DNA of 64,000 nucleotides from Prosthecodimorpha staleyi. GTDB lineage: Bacteria; Pseudomonadota; Alphaproteobacteria; Rhizobiales; Ancalomicrobiaceae. Position numbers and translations under genes: made by a program. Shown here piece after piece: positions 8,719 through 18,203 of the stretch; position 1 is the first letter of the stretch; the number at the start of each line of letters is the position of its first letter. The stretch spans positions 1 to 64,000 of the forward strand of contig NZ_JAHHZF010000005.1 in NCBI RefSeq assembly GCF_018729455.1, written 5' to 3'. The notes under the pieces were generated by a model, which did not search any database, had not been told where the DNA came from, and worked only from the letters and a program-made list of their open reading frames with translations.

Positions 8719-9651
8719 ATGCAGGGAACACTGAACACGATCCCGCAGGGCGCGGCGGACTCGCGCACTTCGGGAACCAGTTGGGGTGCCATCATCGCGG
8801 GCGCCGTGGCGGCTGCGGCGATATCGGTCGTGCTGACCCTGATCGGCACAGGACTGGGCCTGACCATGGTCTCGCCCTGGTCCGGTGAGGGCGTCGGCCT
8901 GACCACCCTGGCGGTCTCGACCGTCATCTGGCTGATCATCGTCCAATGGGCCTCGGCGGGCGTCGGCGGCTATCTGACCGGCCGACTGCGCACCCGATGG
9001 GCGGCGCTGCACACCGACGAGGTCTTCTTCCGCGACACCGCGCATGGCTTCATGGCCTGGGCGCTGGCGACGCTGCTGGTCGTCGGCATGCTCGGCTCCG
9101 GCCTGGCCGGCGTCCTCTCGGGCGGCGCCAGGGTGGCGGCGGGTCTCGCCTCCGGTGCCGTGGCGGGTGCGTCCGCCGGAGCTGCGGCCAATGTCGGCCC
9201 CGGAACCGCGTCCGTCGCCACGTCCTATTTCGTCGACACCCTGTTCCGCCCGAGCGATCCGGCGCGGCTGTCGGGCCCTGAGGCCGATGGCGCCGGGGCG
9301 GCCGCCGCACAGGCGACGCGAATCCTCGTCACCGGCGCGACCGGCGACATCCGCCCGGAAGACCGGACCTACCTGGCCCAGTTGGTCGCCGCCCGCACCG
9401 GACTGAACGAGGCCGACGCCAAAACCCGCGTCGACGCCGTTCTGGCCCGCGTCGAGGAGGCCAAGGTCAGGGCCCGGCAGGCGGCCGATTCGGCCCGCAA
9501 GGCCAGCGCCGCCCTCGCCTTCACCACCGCGCTCGCTCTCATGATCGGCGCCTTCATCGCCAGCGTGGCGGCCGCCCTTGGCGCACGGTTGCGCGACGAT
9601 GACGACGCCACGCTCGCCACCGTCGGCGGGCACCGGCCGGCGCTGGCCTGA
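8719..9651 (+). CDS. PhnA-like/hypothetical multi-pass membrane protein
   Basis: Predicted 310-residue inner-membrane protein. Hydrophobic segments lie at about 23-48, 62-84, 109-140 (rich in Gly/Ala) and a C-terminal one at about 263-288. Between them is a polar region (about 185-260) with Arg/Glu-rich helix. It resembles proteins often labelled PhnA-like in Rhizobiales, a name that reports similarity only and not phosphonate metabolism. Position between the small membrane peptide and the DUF892 gene, all behind one EcfG-type promoter, suggests a general stress role. No catalytic motif is visible. Confidence 0.6.
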   Translation: MQGTLNTIPQGAADSRTSGTSWGAIIAGAVAAAAISVVLTLIGTGLGLTMVSPWSGEGVGLTTLAVSTVIWLIIVQWASAGVGGYLTGRLRTRWAALHTDEVFFRDTAHGFMAWALATLLVVGMLGSGLAGVLSGGARVAAGLASGAVAGASAGAAANVGPGTASVATSYFVDTLFRPSDPARLSGPEADGAGAAAAQATRILVTGATGDIRPEDRTYLAQLVAARTGLNEADAKTRVDAVLARVEEAKVRARQAADSARKASAALAFTTALALMIGAFIASVAAALGARLRDDDDATLATVGGHRPALA

Positions 9652-9733
9652 CCGAACGGCCCGGCCCCGGCCTGCCGGGTTCGGGCACCCGATCCCGAAA
9701 CCATCTCCCCCCAGCAAACCGGAGGACACCATC

Positions 9734-10240
9734 ATGGTCTCCAAGACCCTCGACGATCTCTTTTTGGACACCCTCAAGGACATCTACTACGCCGAACGCA
9801 AGATCCTGAAGGCACTGCCGAAGATGGCGCGCGGCGCGGTTTCGCCGGAACTCAAGGCGGCCTTCGAGAAGCATCGCGACGAGACCCAGGGCCAGATCGA
9901 GCGGCTGCAGCAGATCTTCGAACTGCTCAGCAAACGCGCGGTCGGCAAGACCTGTGCGGCGATCGAAGGCATCCTCGATGAGGGTGAGGACATCCTGGAG
10001 GAGTACAAGGGCTCGCCCGCCCTCGACGCTGGCCTGATCTCGTCCGCCCAGGCGGTCGAGCACTACGAGATGACCCGCTATGGCACCCTGCATCGCTGGG
10101 CGCAGGACCTCGGCATGTCCGAGGCGGCGAAGCTCCTCGCCGAGACGCTCGAGGAGGAAAAGTCGACCGACAAGGCCCTGACCGGACTGGCGGACGCTTC
10201 CGCCAACGCCAAGGCGAAGGCGAAGAAGGCCGCCGCCTGA
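9734..10240 (+). CDS. DUF892 ferritin-like protein (YciE/YciF family)
   Basis: Predicted 168-residue cytoplasmic four-helix protein. It has the family opening TLDDLFLDTLKDIYYAERKI, an EKHRDETQGQIERL helix and the acidic/His residues (E..H..E pattern, VEHYEMTRYGTL) that could form a di-metal site. A Lys/Ala-rich tail ends the protein. The ATG at 9734 is preceded by GGAGGA at 9721. DUF892 proteins are induced by stress in many bacteria and their exact role is unsettled. It lies 82 bases downstream of the PhnA-like gene in the same orientation, so probably in the same stress unit. Confidence 0.88.
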   Translation: MVSKTLDDLFLDTLKDIYYAERKILKALPKMARGAVSPELKAAFEKHRDETQGQIERLQQIFELLSKRAVGKTCAAIEGILDEGEDILEEYKGSPALDAGLISSAQAVEHYEMTRYGTLHRWAQDLGMSEAAKLLAETLEEEKSTDKALTGLADASANAKAKAKKAAA

Positions 10241-10253
10241 TCTACGGACGGCT

Positions 10254-10302
10254 GGAGGCGTGACGGTCGGCGGCGAGCCCGTCGGTTCGATCACACGCCT
10301 CC
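10254..10302 (+). terminator. Possible stem-loop after the stress cluster
   Basis: GGAGGCGTG (10254-10262) pairs with CACGCCTCC (10294-10302), with a large GC-rich loop. There is no T-run, so termination is uncertain. A second perfect hairpin, CCGATCC-GGAAGA-GGATCGG, follows at 10328-10347. Confidence 0.35.
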
Positions 10303-10969
10303 GCCGTCGAAGCGGGACCGAATGCCTCCGATCCGGAAGAGGATCGGCGCCGTGGCGACGTCTGCCGACGCCGCCACGGCGTTCGATTGTCCGACGCATA
10401 TTGGTCGCCGCCAAGCCGGCCGCAGACCCTGCTCGCAACCGAGCGGCGCGTTGCCCCGACGGGTCGGCACGGCAGCTTCGACGCCGCCCGCCGCAGGGCG
10501 ACCGTCTGCTCGAAAGCCCCGGCGGGACCGGTTCGGATATTCCATTATCCCTCTGAGATATATTGCTTTTTGAATTTCCAGAAACAAATCGGAGTACCGA
10601 ATTCAGATGCGGCGATTTGCCGCATATCGGGCACCCGACGCCGCGCGACGCGTGCGGCTCGGCGTAATCCCTTCGGCGTACAGGACAATCTTTGATCGTT
10701 GGGGCTGCCCCAGTCGCCCGGCCCGCTCGATCCCGGCATGGCCGGCCCAACATGGCGGTAGCGCCGACGCCGGCAAGAGCCCAATCGGTAACCGACCTTC
10801 CCTTACGATCCCTCGCAAGACCGACCCGACAGCCGCCCTGTCGAAGAGCGCGCCTCCCGGCGGTCGGCGGCCGCCGATCGCGCCCCGCGCCGGACACCGG
10901 GAACACCGTGGGGCGGAAACGACTGGGACGATGTCTTCGAGACCAAGCCCAAGAACAGGACGAACGCAC
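10303..10969. other. Intergenic, hairpins and an AT-rich patch, no gene seen
   Basis: Besides the hairpin at 10328-10347, this stretch has an AT-rich patch at about 10543-10605 and a small hairpin ATGCGGC-GATTT-GCCGCAT at 10607-10625. These could mark the promoter region of the hydrolase gene. Frames are open, but their translations are Arg/Pro-rich and not protein-like. Confidence 0.4.
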
Positions 10970-12364
10970 ATGACGGCATCCTCGACACAGTTCCCGCAGT
11001 CCGGATCTGCTGCCGGACCGACCCGCGGGCGGGTCCCGATCGCGGGGAGCCGGCGCGACCTGCTGAAGGGCGCCTGCGCGGTCGCCGCTGGCCTGTCGTG
11101 GGTCGGGGCGGCTCGCGCCGACGGCACCACCAAGGCCAAGGGCCTCATCGACGCCACGGCCCGTGTGACGGCCGCCCGCCTCGACGCCATGGTGGCCGAG
11201 GCCTTCCCGCACTTTAATCGGCCCGTCATCCTGCCCGCGTTCGACGCTCGCCGTCACGGCGCCCGCTACGATGTCGACCTGCACCGCCTCGTGACCACGA
11301 CGACCGTTCCGGAGACCGGCGAGACGGTCAAGATCAGCGGGCTTCTGGCCTTGCCGGTCGGCGTCACCGGGCCATTGCCGGTGGTGTCATGGCAGCACGG
11401 CACCATTCTGTCGTTCGATCAGGTTCCGTCCAACATGGTCCTGCTGGCCGATCCGGCGTATCGGATGAGCGACGAGAAGGATTCTCTGGAAACGCTGTTC
11501 AACATCCAGCGCTTCGCCGCCCAGGGCTATGCGGTGATCGCCGCCGACTATCTCGGCAAGGGTCCCTTCAGGGCCGGGCGGGGCGAGGCCTATGCGGTCA
11601 AGGATGCGACCGTGCGCACCTGCCTGGACATCCTGGAGACCGGCCTCGAAGCGATGAAGTCGCTGAAGGCGGAGCCCGGCCGGCTGTTCCTGAACGGCTG
11701 GTCGCAGGGCGCCCTCAATACGCAGTGGCTGCACCAGGACCTGCGCCGTCAGTCGCGCTCCATCACGGCCTCGGCCGTGCAGAGCCCATTCAACGATCTG
11801 ACCGAATCCTGGCGCTACTGGGCCGGCGCCCAGACCTTTCCGCCGCTCGAGGGCGCCAAGGACTATCCGGCTGCCCCAAACTGGATCTCGCTCTGCATGA
11901 TAATCGCGCTGGGCAGCTATCAACAGTATTATGGTCTCGATGGACTGATCAAAAGCGCCACAAGGCCCGAATTCCACGATCTCGCGCTCAAATACTGGGC
12001 CGACTATGCCTTGGACTTCGATCGATCCAAACCGTTCCCCAGCGGCGAGACCCTGCTCGTACCCGGTTTCTTCGACCGCTTCACGGATGATCGCAACAGC
12101 GCCTTCCTGAGGCAGATCGGGCTCAACATCGCCAACGTCCAACGCTACGATGCGCCGATCCGCTTCTACTACGGGCTGGCCGACGAGGCGATCCGGCCGG
12201 CCATGTCGCGCCGGGCGCTAGCCGCCGGCGGCCGGTTTGCCAGCGGGGCTGCGGTCGCGGGCGCCAGCCATCGCGGCACATTCCTGGCCTCGCTCTACGG
12301 CGACGGGTCGACGCTCGATGGTCAGGAAAATGTCGTCGACTGGTTCACGAGCCTGAACAAATAG
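10970..12364 (+). CDS. Secreted alpha/beta hydrolase (lipase/esterase-like)
   Basis: Predicted 464-residue exported hydrolase. An N-terminal Tat-like signal (SRRDLLKGACAVAAGLSWVGAARA, about residues 27-50) precedes the mature domain. The nucleophile elbow is NGWSQGAL, with Ser as catalytic residue, and a late ASHRG segment offers the catalytic His. VVSWQHGT is the oxyanion strand. The architecture recalls secretory lipases and large esterases. The ATG at 10970 has AGGA upstream; another in-frame ATG at 10931 would add 13 residues. It stands alone and is followed by strong hairpins. Substrate unknown. Confidence 0.75.
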   Translation: MTASSTQFPQSGSAAGPTRGRVPIAGSRRDLLKGACAVAAGLSWVGAARADGTTKAKGLIDATARVTAARLDAMVAEAFPHFNRPVILPAFDARRHGARYDVDLHRLVTTTTVPETGETVKISGLLALPVGVTGPLPVVSWQHGTILSFDQVPSNMVLLADPAYRMSDEKDSLETLFNIQRFAAQGYAVIAADYLGKGPFRAGRGEAYAVKDATVRTCLDILETGLEAMKSLKAEPGRLFLNGWSQGALNTQWLHQDLRRQSRSITASAVQSPFNDLTESWRYWAGAQTFPPLEGAKDYPAAPNWISLCMIIALGSYQQYYGLDGLIKSATRPEFHDLALKYWADYALDFDRSKPFPSGETLLVPGFFDRFTDDRNSAFLRQIGLNIANVQRYDAPIRFYYGLADEAIRPAMSRRALAAGGRFASGAAVAGASHRGTFLASLYGDGSTLDGQENVVDWFTSLNK

Positions 12365-12390
12365 CCGCGAAGGCCCCGTCGCTTCTGAAT

Positions 12391-12430
12391 CCGGCCGCGC
12401 TCGATCCAAACGGGATCCGAGCGCGGCCGG
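12391..12430. terminator. Strong hairpin between convergent genes
   Basis: CCGGCCGCGCTCGATCC and GGATCCGAGCGCGGCCGG form a long GC-rich stem with one bulged base and a short AAACG-type loop. It lies just after the hydrolase stop and could terminate transcription from either side, though no T-run follows. Confidence 0.55.
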
Positions 12431-12504
12431 AATTCGCTTCGCGGACCCCGAACCGCCTGCCACCCCGGTTCCACCGCCCGGATGACGAAGGGCAGCCGAA
12501 AGAA

Positions 12505-12539
12505 TGCAGGCCCGGCGACCGAGACGGTCGGGGCCTGCA
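12505..12539. terminator. Second bidirectional hairpin
   Basis: TGCAGGCCC...GGGCCTGCA with inner CGACCG-AGA-CGGTCG gives an almost perfect palindrome 33 bases from the 3' end of the nucleoside hydrolase gene. It probably separates the two convergent transcripts. Confidence 0.55.
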
Positions 12540-12571
12540 CGGAACGATCATGTGAAGCCGGATGGATCGGT

Positions 12572-13594
12572 CTACTTGTAGGTAACGGCCCGGTTCGTGT
12601 CGTCCGTCCACATCCGCCGCATGCCCGCCAAGGTCGCTTCGTCGGACTCGCCGATCAAACGCGGCTCGAAATGTCCCCCGACCGGAACGAAAGCCTCCGG
12701 GTGCAGGAGATAGAGCGATGCGCTCTGGTCCCACAGCAGGGAGAGGCCGCCCGGTCCGCCGGCTTCCTTGGCGACCTTGACCGGATCCCAGGTGTCGCGC
12801 TTGCCCAGGAGTGCTGCCTTCAGGGTGCCCGGCAGGCCGGCATCCTTCAAACCCTCGACCATGGCCAGCGAGGGTTCGTAGCGCACCGGCTTGTTGCGCG
12901 GCACGTCGACCCAGATGCCCTTGTAGGACTTGATCTGCCGCGTCGCCAATTCACAGGCCGGCATATCGTATTCACAGTTGAACGAGAAGTTTCCAGGTCG
13001 TTGCGCCGGGTCCCCGATCGGCTTGCCCATGCTGACGACATGGGAGATCTTGTTCGACAGCGCCGGGCTATACTTGGCGAACGACGAGTAGCTGCCGATC
13101 ATCACGAAATCGATCGTCTTGCAGGACGCCGTCGCGGCAACCAGAGCCTCCACGAAATCCGGCTTCGTGGCGGCGACCGGCGGGGCGACGGCGAGGAAAT
13201 TGTTCGCCCGGTTCATGGCATTGCGGAAATACTGCAGCCAGGGCCAGGTCTTGGCGATGTCGGCCGGGTCGCGATCGCTGTTCGCCCCCGCGATCACCGG
13301 AATGGCGCGTTGTCCCGGCTCCGCGATGAGGCGCGCCAGGGCCGCCGCGCCCGCCTCCGCCCGCGTATAGCCCTCGGAGGTGATGATCGCCGCTACGTGG
13401 CGATTTCCGATCACGATCGGGATCGCCATCATGTCGTCGATATCGAAATCCGTATCGATCACCGTGCATTGCGCCCGCGGCGTCACATCATTGTCGACCT
13501 GCTGCGCAATCTGCGACTCCGGCTGGCACGCCGCCAGCAGCGTCGCGACCAGTCCGCCCAGCGCTGCAAGTCCCGCACGTTTCCCCAAATCCAT
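12572..13594 (-). CDS. Nucleoside hydrolase-family lipoprotein
   Basis: Predicted 340-residue member of the inosine-uridine-preferring nucleoside hydrolase fold. After a lipoprotein signal (GLAALGGLVATLLAAC, lipobox Cys near residue 23) comes the signature VIDTDFDIDDMMAI (about 45-58), the calcium-binding Asp cluster of the family. IPVIAGANSDRDP matches the next conserved strand. An exported, membrane-anchored form is unusual compared with cytosolic RihA/B/C and suggests periplasmic nucleoside or related N-ribosyl salvage. The late Asp (LLWDQSASLY) is in the right place for the third metal ligand. It is convergent with the hydrolase and has no partners in an operon. Confidence 0.78.
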   Translation of the reverse strand: MDLGKRAGLAALGGLVATLLAACQPESQIAQQVDNDVTPRAQCTVIDTDFDIDDMMAIPIVIGNRHVAAIITSEGYTRAEAGAAALARLIAEPGQRAIPVIAGANSDRDPADIAKTWPWLQYFRNAMNRANNFLAVAPPVAATKPDFVEALVAATASCKTIDFVMIGSYSSFAKYSPALSNKISHVVSMGKPIGDPAQRPGNFSFNCEYDMPACELATRQIKSYKGIWVDVPRNKPVRYEPSLAMVEGLKDAGLPGTLKAALLGKRDTWDPVKVAKEAGGPGGLSLLWDQSASLYLLHPEAFVPVGGHFEPRLIGESDEATLAGMRRMWTDDTNRAVTYK

Positions 13595-14086
13595 CGACTG
13601 CCCCTCCTGACATCGTATTCAAGCTTCAATAGCTACAATCCGGCAGAATATAGCTGTTGTTTCGCCGGATTATGCTTATCCGCGATCGCTTAATTTTGAT
13701 TTTCGCTGCGGAATATCGAAATAGACAACAGAATTTTCGTTACGTCATCATTACGGATTCATTGCCATGGGGCCGACGGCCTGGATGCAGCCAAACGGCA
13801 GGGTTTGGGTTGGAGTATGCGCATCGGTTTCGATGCCGTCCGGGTGCCTCACGATCGGCGGGCGGCCTGTCGCGTTGCGGCCGCGACAGATGGGCGGAAA
13901 CGCGCGGACAAGGGCTTCGGGCGGCGCTTCCCTCGTCAGCGCATGTCTCCCCGGCTTCGCCGGACGGATTGACGATGCGACGCCGATCCCATACCGCACT
14001 GCAAAAGCGTGGACGGGCCGGGACCGTCGAGGCTGCGATCGTCGGGGCTGCCGGAGGTGGCAGCGTCCGCGCGAGGGAGGGATCAC
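13595..14086. other. Divergent intergenic region with AT-rich promoter zone
   Basis: Bases 13610-13765 are strikingly AT-rich for this window and probably hold the promoters of the leftward nucleoside hydrolase gene. CTGTTGT (13654-13660) and ACAACAG (13725-13731) are inverted copies flanking this zone. The part from 13770 on is GC-rich and frames through it look non-coding. Confidence 0.4.
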
Positions 14087-15292
<1,206 letters not shown>

Positions 15293-15343
15293 GGCAAGCC
15301 TCGGGTACCCTCCCCCGCTTCCCTCGGCTATCTCCCGCGGGCG

Positions 15344-16078
15344 TCAGCCGATCAGGCGGCCGATCGCCGGGTCGACGCCCGACAGCGCGCGGCCGGTCAG
15401 GCCGGCATGGCTGCCTGTGCGCGCTTTGAGCGGACGCATGCGGATCAGGGCCTCCAGCATCGGCAGCCCGGCCCGGATGCCGTCGAGGACCGGGACCGGG
15501 ACCCTGTCTTCGATCCGGAACGAGGCGCCGGCCATGACGGCGCCGAGCAGGACCACCACCTCGGCGCCCTGCCCTGCCAGACCCACGGCCGCCTCGGCCA
15601 GTTCCGCATCGAGCGCGGCGGTGTCGCCGGGCTTGTAGGCGGCGGTGGTTTCGAGATTGGTCCAGGCGGCGATGCGGCCGGACAGCCCGTAGCGGGCGAC
15701 CAGTTCGCGATAGATCGGCTGCACCCGCGCCCCGAAGGAGACGAGGCCGATCGCGCCGCCGAGCGTGCAGGCGGCGAGCAGCGCCGCCTCGGTCATGCCG
15801 ATGACCGGCACCGGCAGCATCTCGCGCAGCGCGCCGAGCCCGGTATCGTAGGAGACCGCGATCAGGACCCCGTCGATGCCGTCGGCATGGCGGGCGGCGA
15901 GATCGACCGCGGCATGCTCGCCGATCGCGCATTCGGTGCGGCTGGCCATGATGGCGGCCCCGAAGGCACCGGTGGCGGCGACGATCTCGGTGCCGGGCGA
16001 GGCCAGCTGACGGGCCGTCTCGGCGGCCCGTTCCGTCACGAAGGCGGTGGTGTTGGCATTCATCACCAGCAGGCGCAT
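15344..16078 (-). CDS. Asp/Glu/hydantoin racemase homologue lacking both catalytic Cys
   Basis: Predicted 244-residue cytosolic protein with the fold of the Asp/Glu/hydantoin racemase superfamily: MRLLVMNANTT at the start, LIAVSYDTGLGALRE (72-86) and VVVLLGAVMAGA (175-185). In hydantoin racemases the corresponding motifs are of the form ACxDDxGL and LGCxxMAG, where the two Cys act as acid and base. Here they read V75 and A180, so the normal two-base racemisation looks impossible. It lies seven bases behind the TRAP large permease gene and is last in that operon. It may be a lyase, a decarboxylase-like enzyme or a binding protein. Fold assignment is good, activity unknown. Confidence 0.75.
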   Translation of the reverse strand: MRLLVMNANTTAFVTERAAETARQLASPGTEIVAATGAFGAAIMASRTECAIGEHAAVDLAARHADGIDGVLIAVSYDTGLGALREMLPVPVIGMTEAALLAACTLGGAIGLVSFGARVQPIYRELVARYGLSGRIAAWTNLETTAAYKPGDTAALDAELAEAAVGLAGQGAEVVVLLGAVMAGASFRIEDRVPVPVLDGIRAGLPMLEALIRMRPLKARTGSHAGLTGRALSGVDPAIGRLIG

Positions 16079-16085
16079 CGCGGCC

Positions 16086-17390
16086 TCACTTGTAGAATTG
16101 CTGCGGCAGCCAGAGCGCCAGCCCCGGCCAGGCGATCAGGATGACGACCAGCAGCATCATCATGAAGAGGTAGGGCAGCGTGCCGACGATCACGTCGGTG
16201 ATCACGCCGCGCCCGCGGATGCCCTGGACGACATAGAGATTCATGCCGACCGGCGGGGTGATCAGCGCCAGCTCGGCCATCAGCACCAGATAGATGCCGA
16301 ACCAGACCGGATCGATGCCCATCTGCAGCGCGATCGGGAAGACGATCGGGATGGTGCCGATGACCATGGCGAGCGCATCGAGGAAGCAGCCGAGGATCAG
16401 GTAGAAGATCGTCATCACGACCAGGAAGACGGTCTGGTTGGCGCCGAGCCCCTTGATCATGGCGGCGAGCGCCTGCGGCACGCCCATCACGCCGAGCACG
16501 AAGTTCAGATAGAAGGCGGCCGCCGCGATCAGCATGATCATCGCCGTCACGGAGACGGTCGATATGAAGCATTCGTGCAGCATGCGGAAGTTGAGCCGGC
16601 CGACGCTGGCGGCGAGCGCCATCGAGGCGATCACGCCGACGGCGGCGGATTCGGTCGGGGTCGCCCAGCCGAGATAGATCGAGCCCATCACCAGCACGAA
16701 GATGATCAGCGGCGGCATCAGGTCCTTGAGCCGCGCGATCTTCTCGGCGAGCGGCGTCGGCGCCGGCTTCTCGCCGGCGAGCGAGGGCCGCAGCCGGCAC
16801 AGCACGATGGTCACCAGCATGAACAGGCCGGTCAGCACGATGCCGGGGATGACGCCGGCGGCGTAGAGCTGGCCGACCGAGGTGTTGGTCATCGCGCCGT
16901 AGATGATCATGTTGATCGAAGGCGGGATCAGGATGCCGAGCGTGGCGCCGGCCGCGACCGTGCCGAGCACCAGCCGGTCGTCGTAGCCGCGATTGCGGAA
17001 GGCCGGCAGAGCCACGGTGCCGATCGTGGCGGCGGTCGCCACCGAGGAACCGGACACGGCGGCGAACATGGCCGAGGCGCCGATATTGGTGTGCAGCAGG
17101 CCGCCCGGCAGCGGCGACAGCCAGTCGCCGAGCGCCTTGTACATGCGGTCGGTGAAGCCGGCCTTGACCAGGATCTCGCCGAGCAGGACGAAGAGCGGGA
17201 TGGCGACCAGGACGAAGTTGTTGGTCGCGCCCCAGAACTGGTTGCCGAAGGCGAGCAGGGCCGGCGTGCCGAGATAGAAGATGGCGCCGAGCGCGCCGAT
17301 GGCGAACATCACAAAGGCGATGTGCAGGCCGATGGCCATCAGGCCGATCATCAGGAAGAAGCCGAGCGTGGCGCCGGTGGCGGTGATCAT
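16086..17390 (-). CDS. TRAP transporter large permease (DctM/SiaM type)
   Basis: Inner-membrane protein of 434 residues with about a dozen hydrophobic segments, the translocation subunit of a tripartite ATP-independent periplasmic importer. The family motifs are evident: VAIPLFVLLGEI near 65-76, IGTVALPAFRNRGY, ILIPPSINMIIYGAMT (about 155-170), and VFPIALQMGIDP with ITPPVGMNLYV towards the end. It uses an ion gradient to import a carboxylate-type solute delivered by the binding protein. Its start overlaps the small-permease stop by four bases (ATGA). Solute unknown. Confidence 0.95.
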   Translation of the reverse strand: MITATGATLGFFLMIGLMAIGLHIAFVMFAIGALGAIFYLGTPALLAFGNQFWGATNNFVLVAIPLFVLLGEILVKAGFTDRMYKALGDWLSPLPGGLLHTNIGASAMFAAVSGSSVATAATIGTVALPAFRNRGYDDRLVLGTVAAGATLGILIPPSINMIIYGAMTNTSVGQLYAAGVIPGIVLTGLFMLVTIVLCRLRPSLAGEKPAPTPLAEKIARLKDLMPPLIIFVLVMGSIYLGWATPTESAAVGVIASMALAASVGRLNFRMLHECFISTVSVTAMIMLIAAAAFYLNFVLGVMGVPQALAAMIKGLGANQTVFLVVMTIFYLILGCFLDALAMVIGTIPIVFPIALQMGIDPVWFGIYLVLMAELALITPPVGMNLYVVQGIRGRGVITDVIVGTLPYLFMMMLLVVILIAWPGLALWLPQQFYK

Positions 17391-17977
17391 GACGGGGTCC
17401 CTTCACGGGCGCGCCGCGCCTCGAGTTCGGCTTCGACTTCCTCGTCGACGGTGGCAGGGCCGTAGAAGCGGTTGAGACGCTTGCGGTCGCCGGCGAGGAG
17501 CATCAGCGCATGGACCGCGAAGGCGAGCGCGAAGATGGCGAGCAGGAACTGGCCGAACACCCAGGCGCCCTGCGGATAGATCAGCGGCGTCTGCAGCGGG
17601 CTGTCGGCGACGCTCATGAAGAGCTGGCTCTCGCGCCAGACCGAGACCGCCTGGAAGAAGGCGAACACCGCGAAGACCGCGAAGGTGACCATCGCGGCGA
17701 CGTTCAGCACGGACTGCCAAAGCGCCGGCATGCGCAGCAGAAACACGTCGATCCGGGTATGGCCGCGATGGGCGAGCGTATAGGAGGCGCCGATCGCGGC
17801 CGTGATGGCCAGCGCGAAGCCGCCGAAATCGTCGACGCCCTGGAGCGAGAAGGCGAACCACTTGCGGCCGATCACCTCGACCCCGATCGCGAAGGCGAGG
17901 AGCAGGATGCCGTATCCGCACAGGATGGCGGCGAGCCGCGCCACGGGCTGGATGACGCGGGTGATGGGATTGTCCAT
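17387..17977 (-). CDS. TRAP transporter small permease (DctQ type)
   Basis: Predicted 196-residue inner-membrane protein with four helices (about 15-35, 47-70, 90-112, 138-160) and the family signatures EVIGRKWFAFSLQGVDDFGG and AHRGHTRIDVFLLRMP. It pairs with the large permease encoded next, with which it overlaps by four bases. The ATG at 17977 follows GGAGGGC in the coding direction; the open frame extends upstream but is not protein-like there. The gap of 226 bases to the binding-protein gene carries hairpins that may reduce downstream expression. Confidence 0.93.
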   Translation of the reverse strand: MDNPITRVIQPVARLAAILCGYGILLLAFAIGVEVIGRKWFAFSLQGVDDFGGFALAITAAIGASYTLAHRGHTRIDVFLLRMPALWQSVLNVAAMVTFAVFAVFAFFQAVSVWRESQLFMSVADSPLQTPLIYPQGAWVFGQFLLAIFALAFAVHALMLLAGDRKRLNRFYGPATVDEEVEAELEARRAREGTPS

Positions 17978-18059
17978 TGGGCCCTCCAGGGGCGGGGCTC
18001 GGAATGGGATGCGGGACGGCGGTGCCGGGCTGCGCCGCGGACCTTGTCGCGGCGGCCGG

Positions 18060-18098
18060 ACCGGACGCGTCCGGTGCCGGGCAGACAGAGCCTGCCCG
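18060..18098. repeat. Intercistronic palindrome and stem-loop in the TRAP operon
   Basis: A perfect 16-base palindrome, ACCGGACGCGTCCGGT (18060-18075), is followed at once by CGGGCAG-ACAGAGC-CTGCCCG (18078-18098). Both lie between the binding-protein and small-permease genes. Such structures often give more binding protein than permease by attenuation or mRNA protection; that role is inferred. Confidence 0.5.
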
Positions 18099-18203
18099 AC
18101 GGTGGACCGAACGGGAGGCCGCGCCGGAGCGGGCCGGCGTGGCGGATCGGAGCGCCCTTGTCGAGCGCGGCGCCGACCCGCCGACGGCCCGGGATGGCGC
18201 CCG

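Noticed and set aside
15344-16078. Pseudogene of hydantoin racemase
   Set aside because: The frame is intact, full length and tightly placed in an operon; only the catalytic residues differ.
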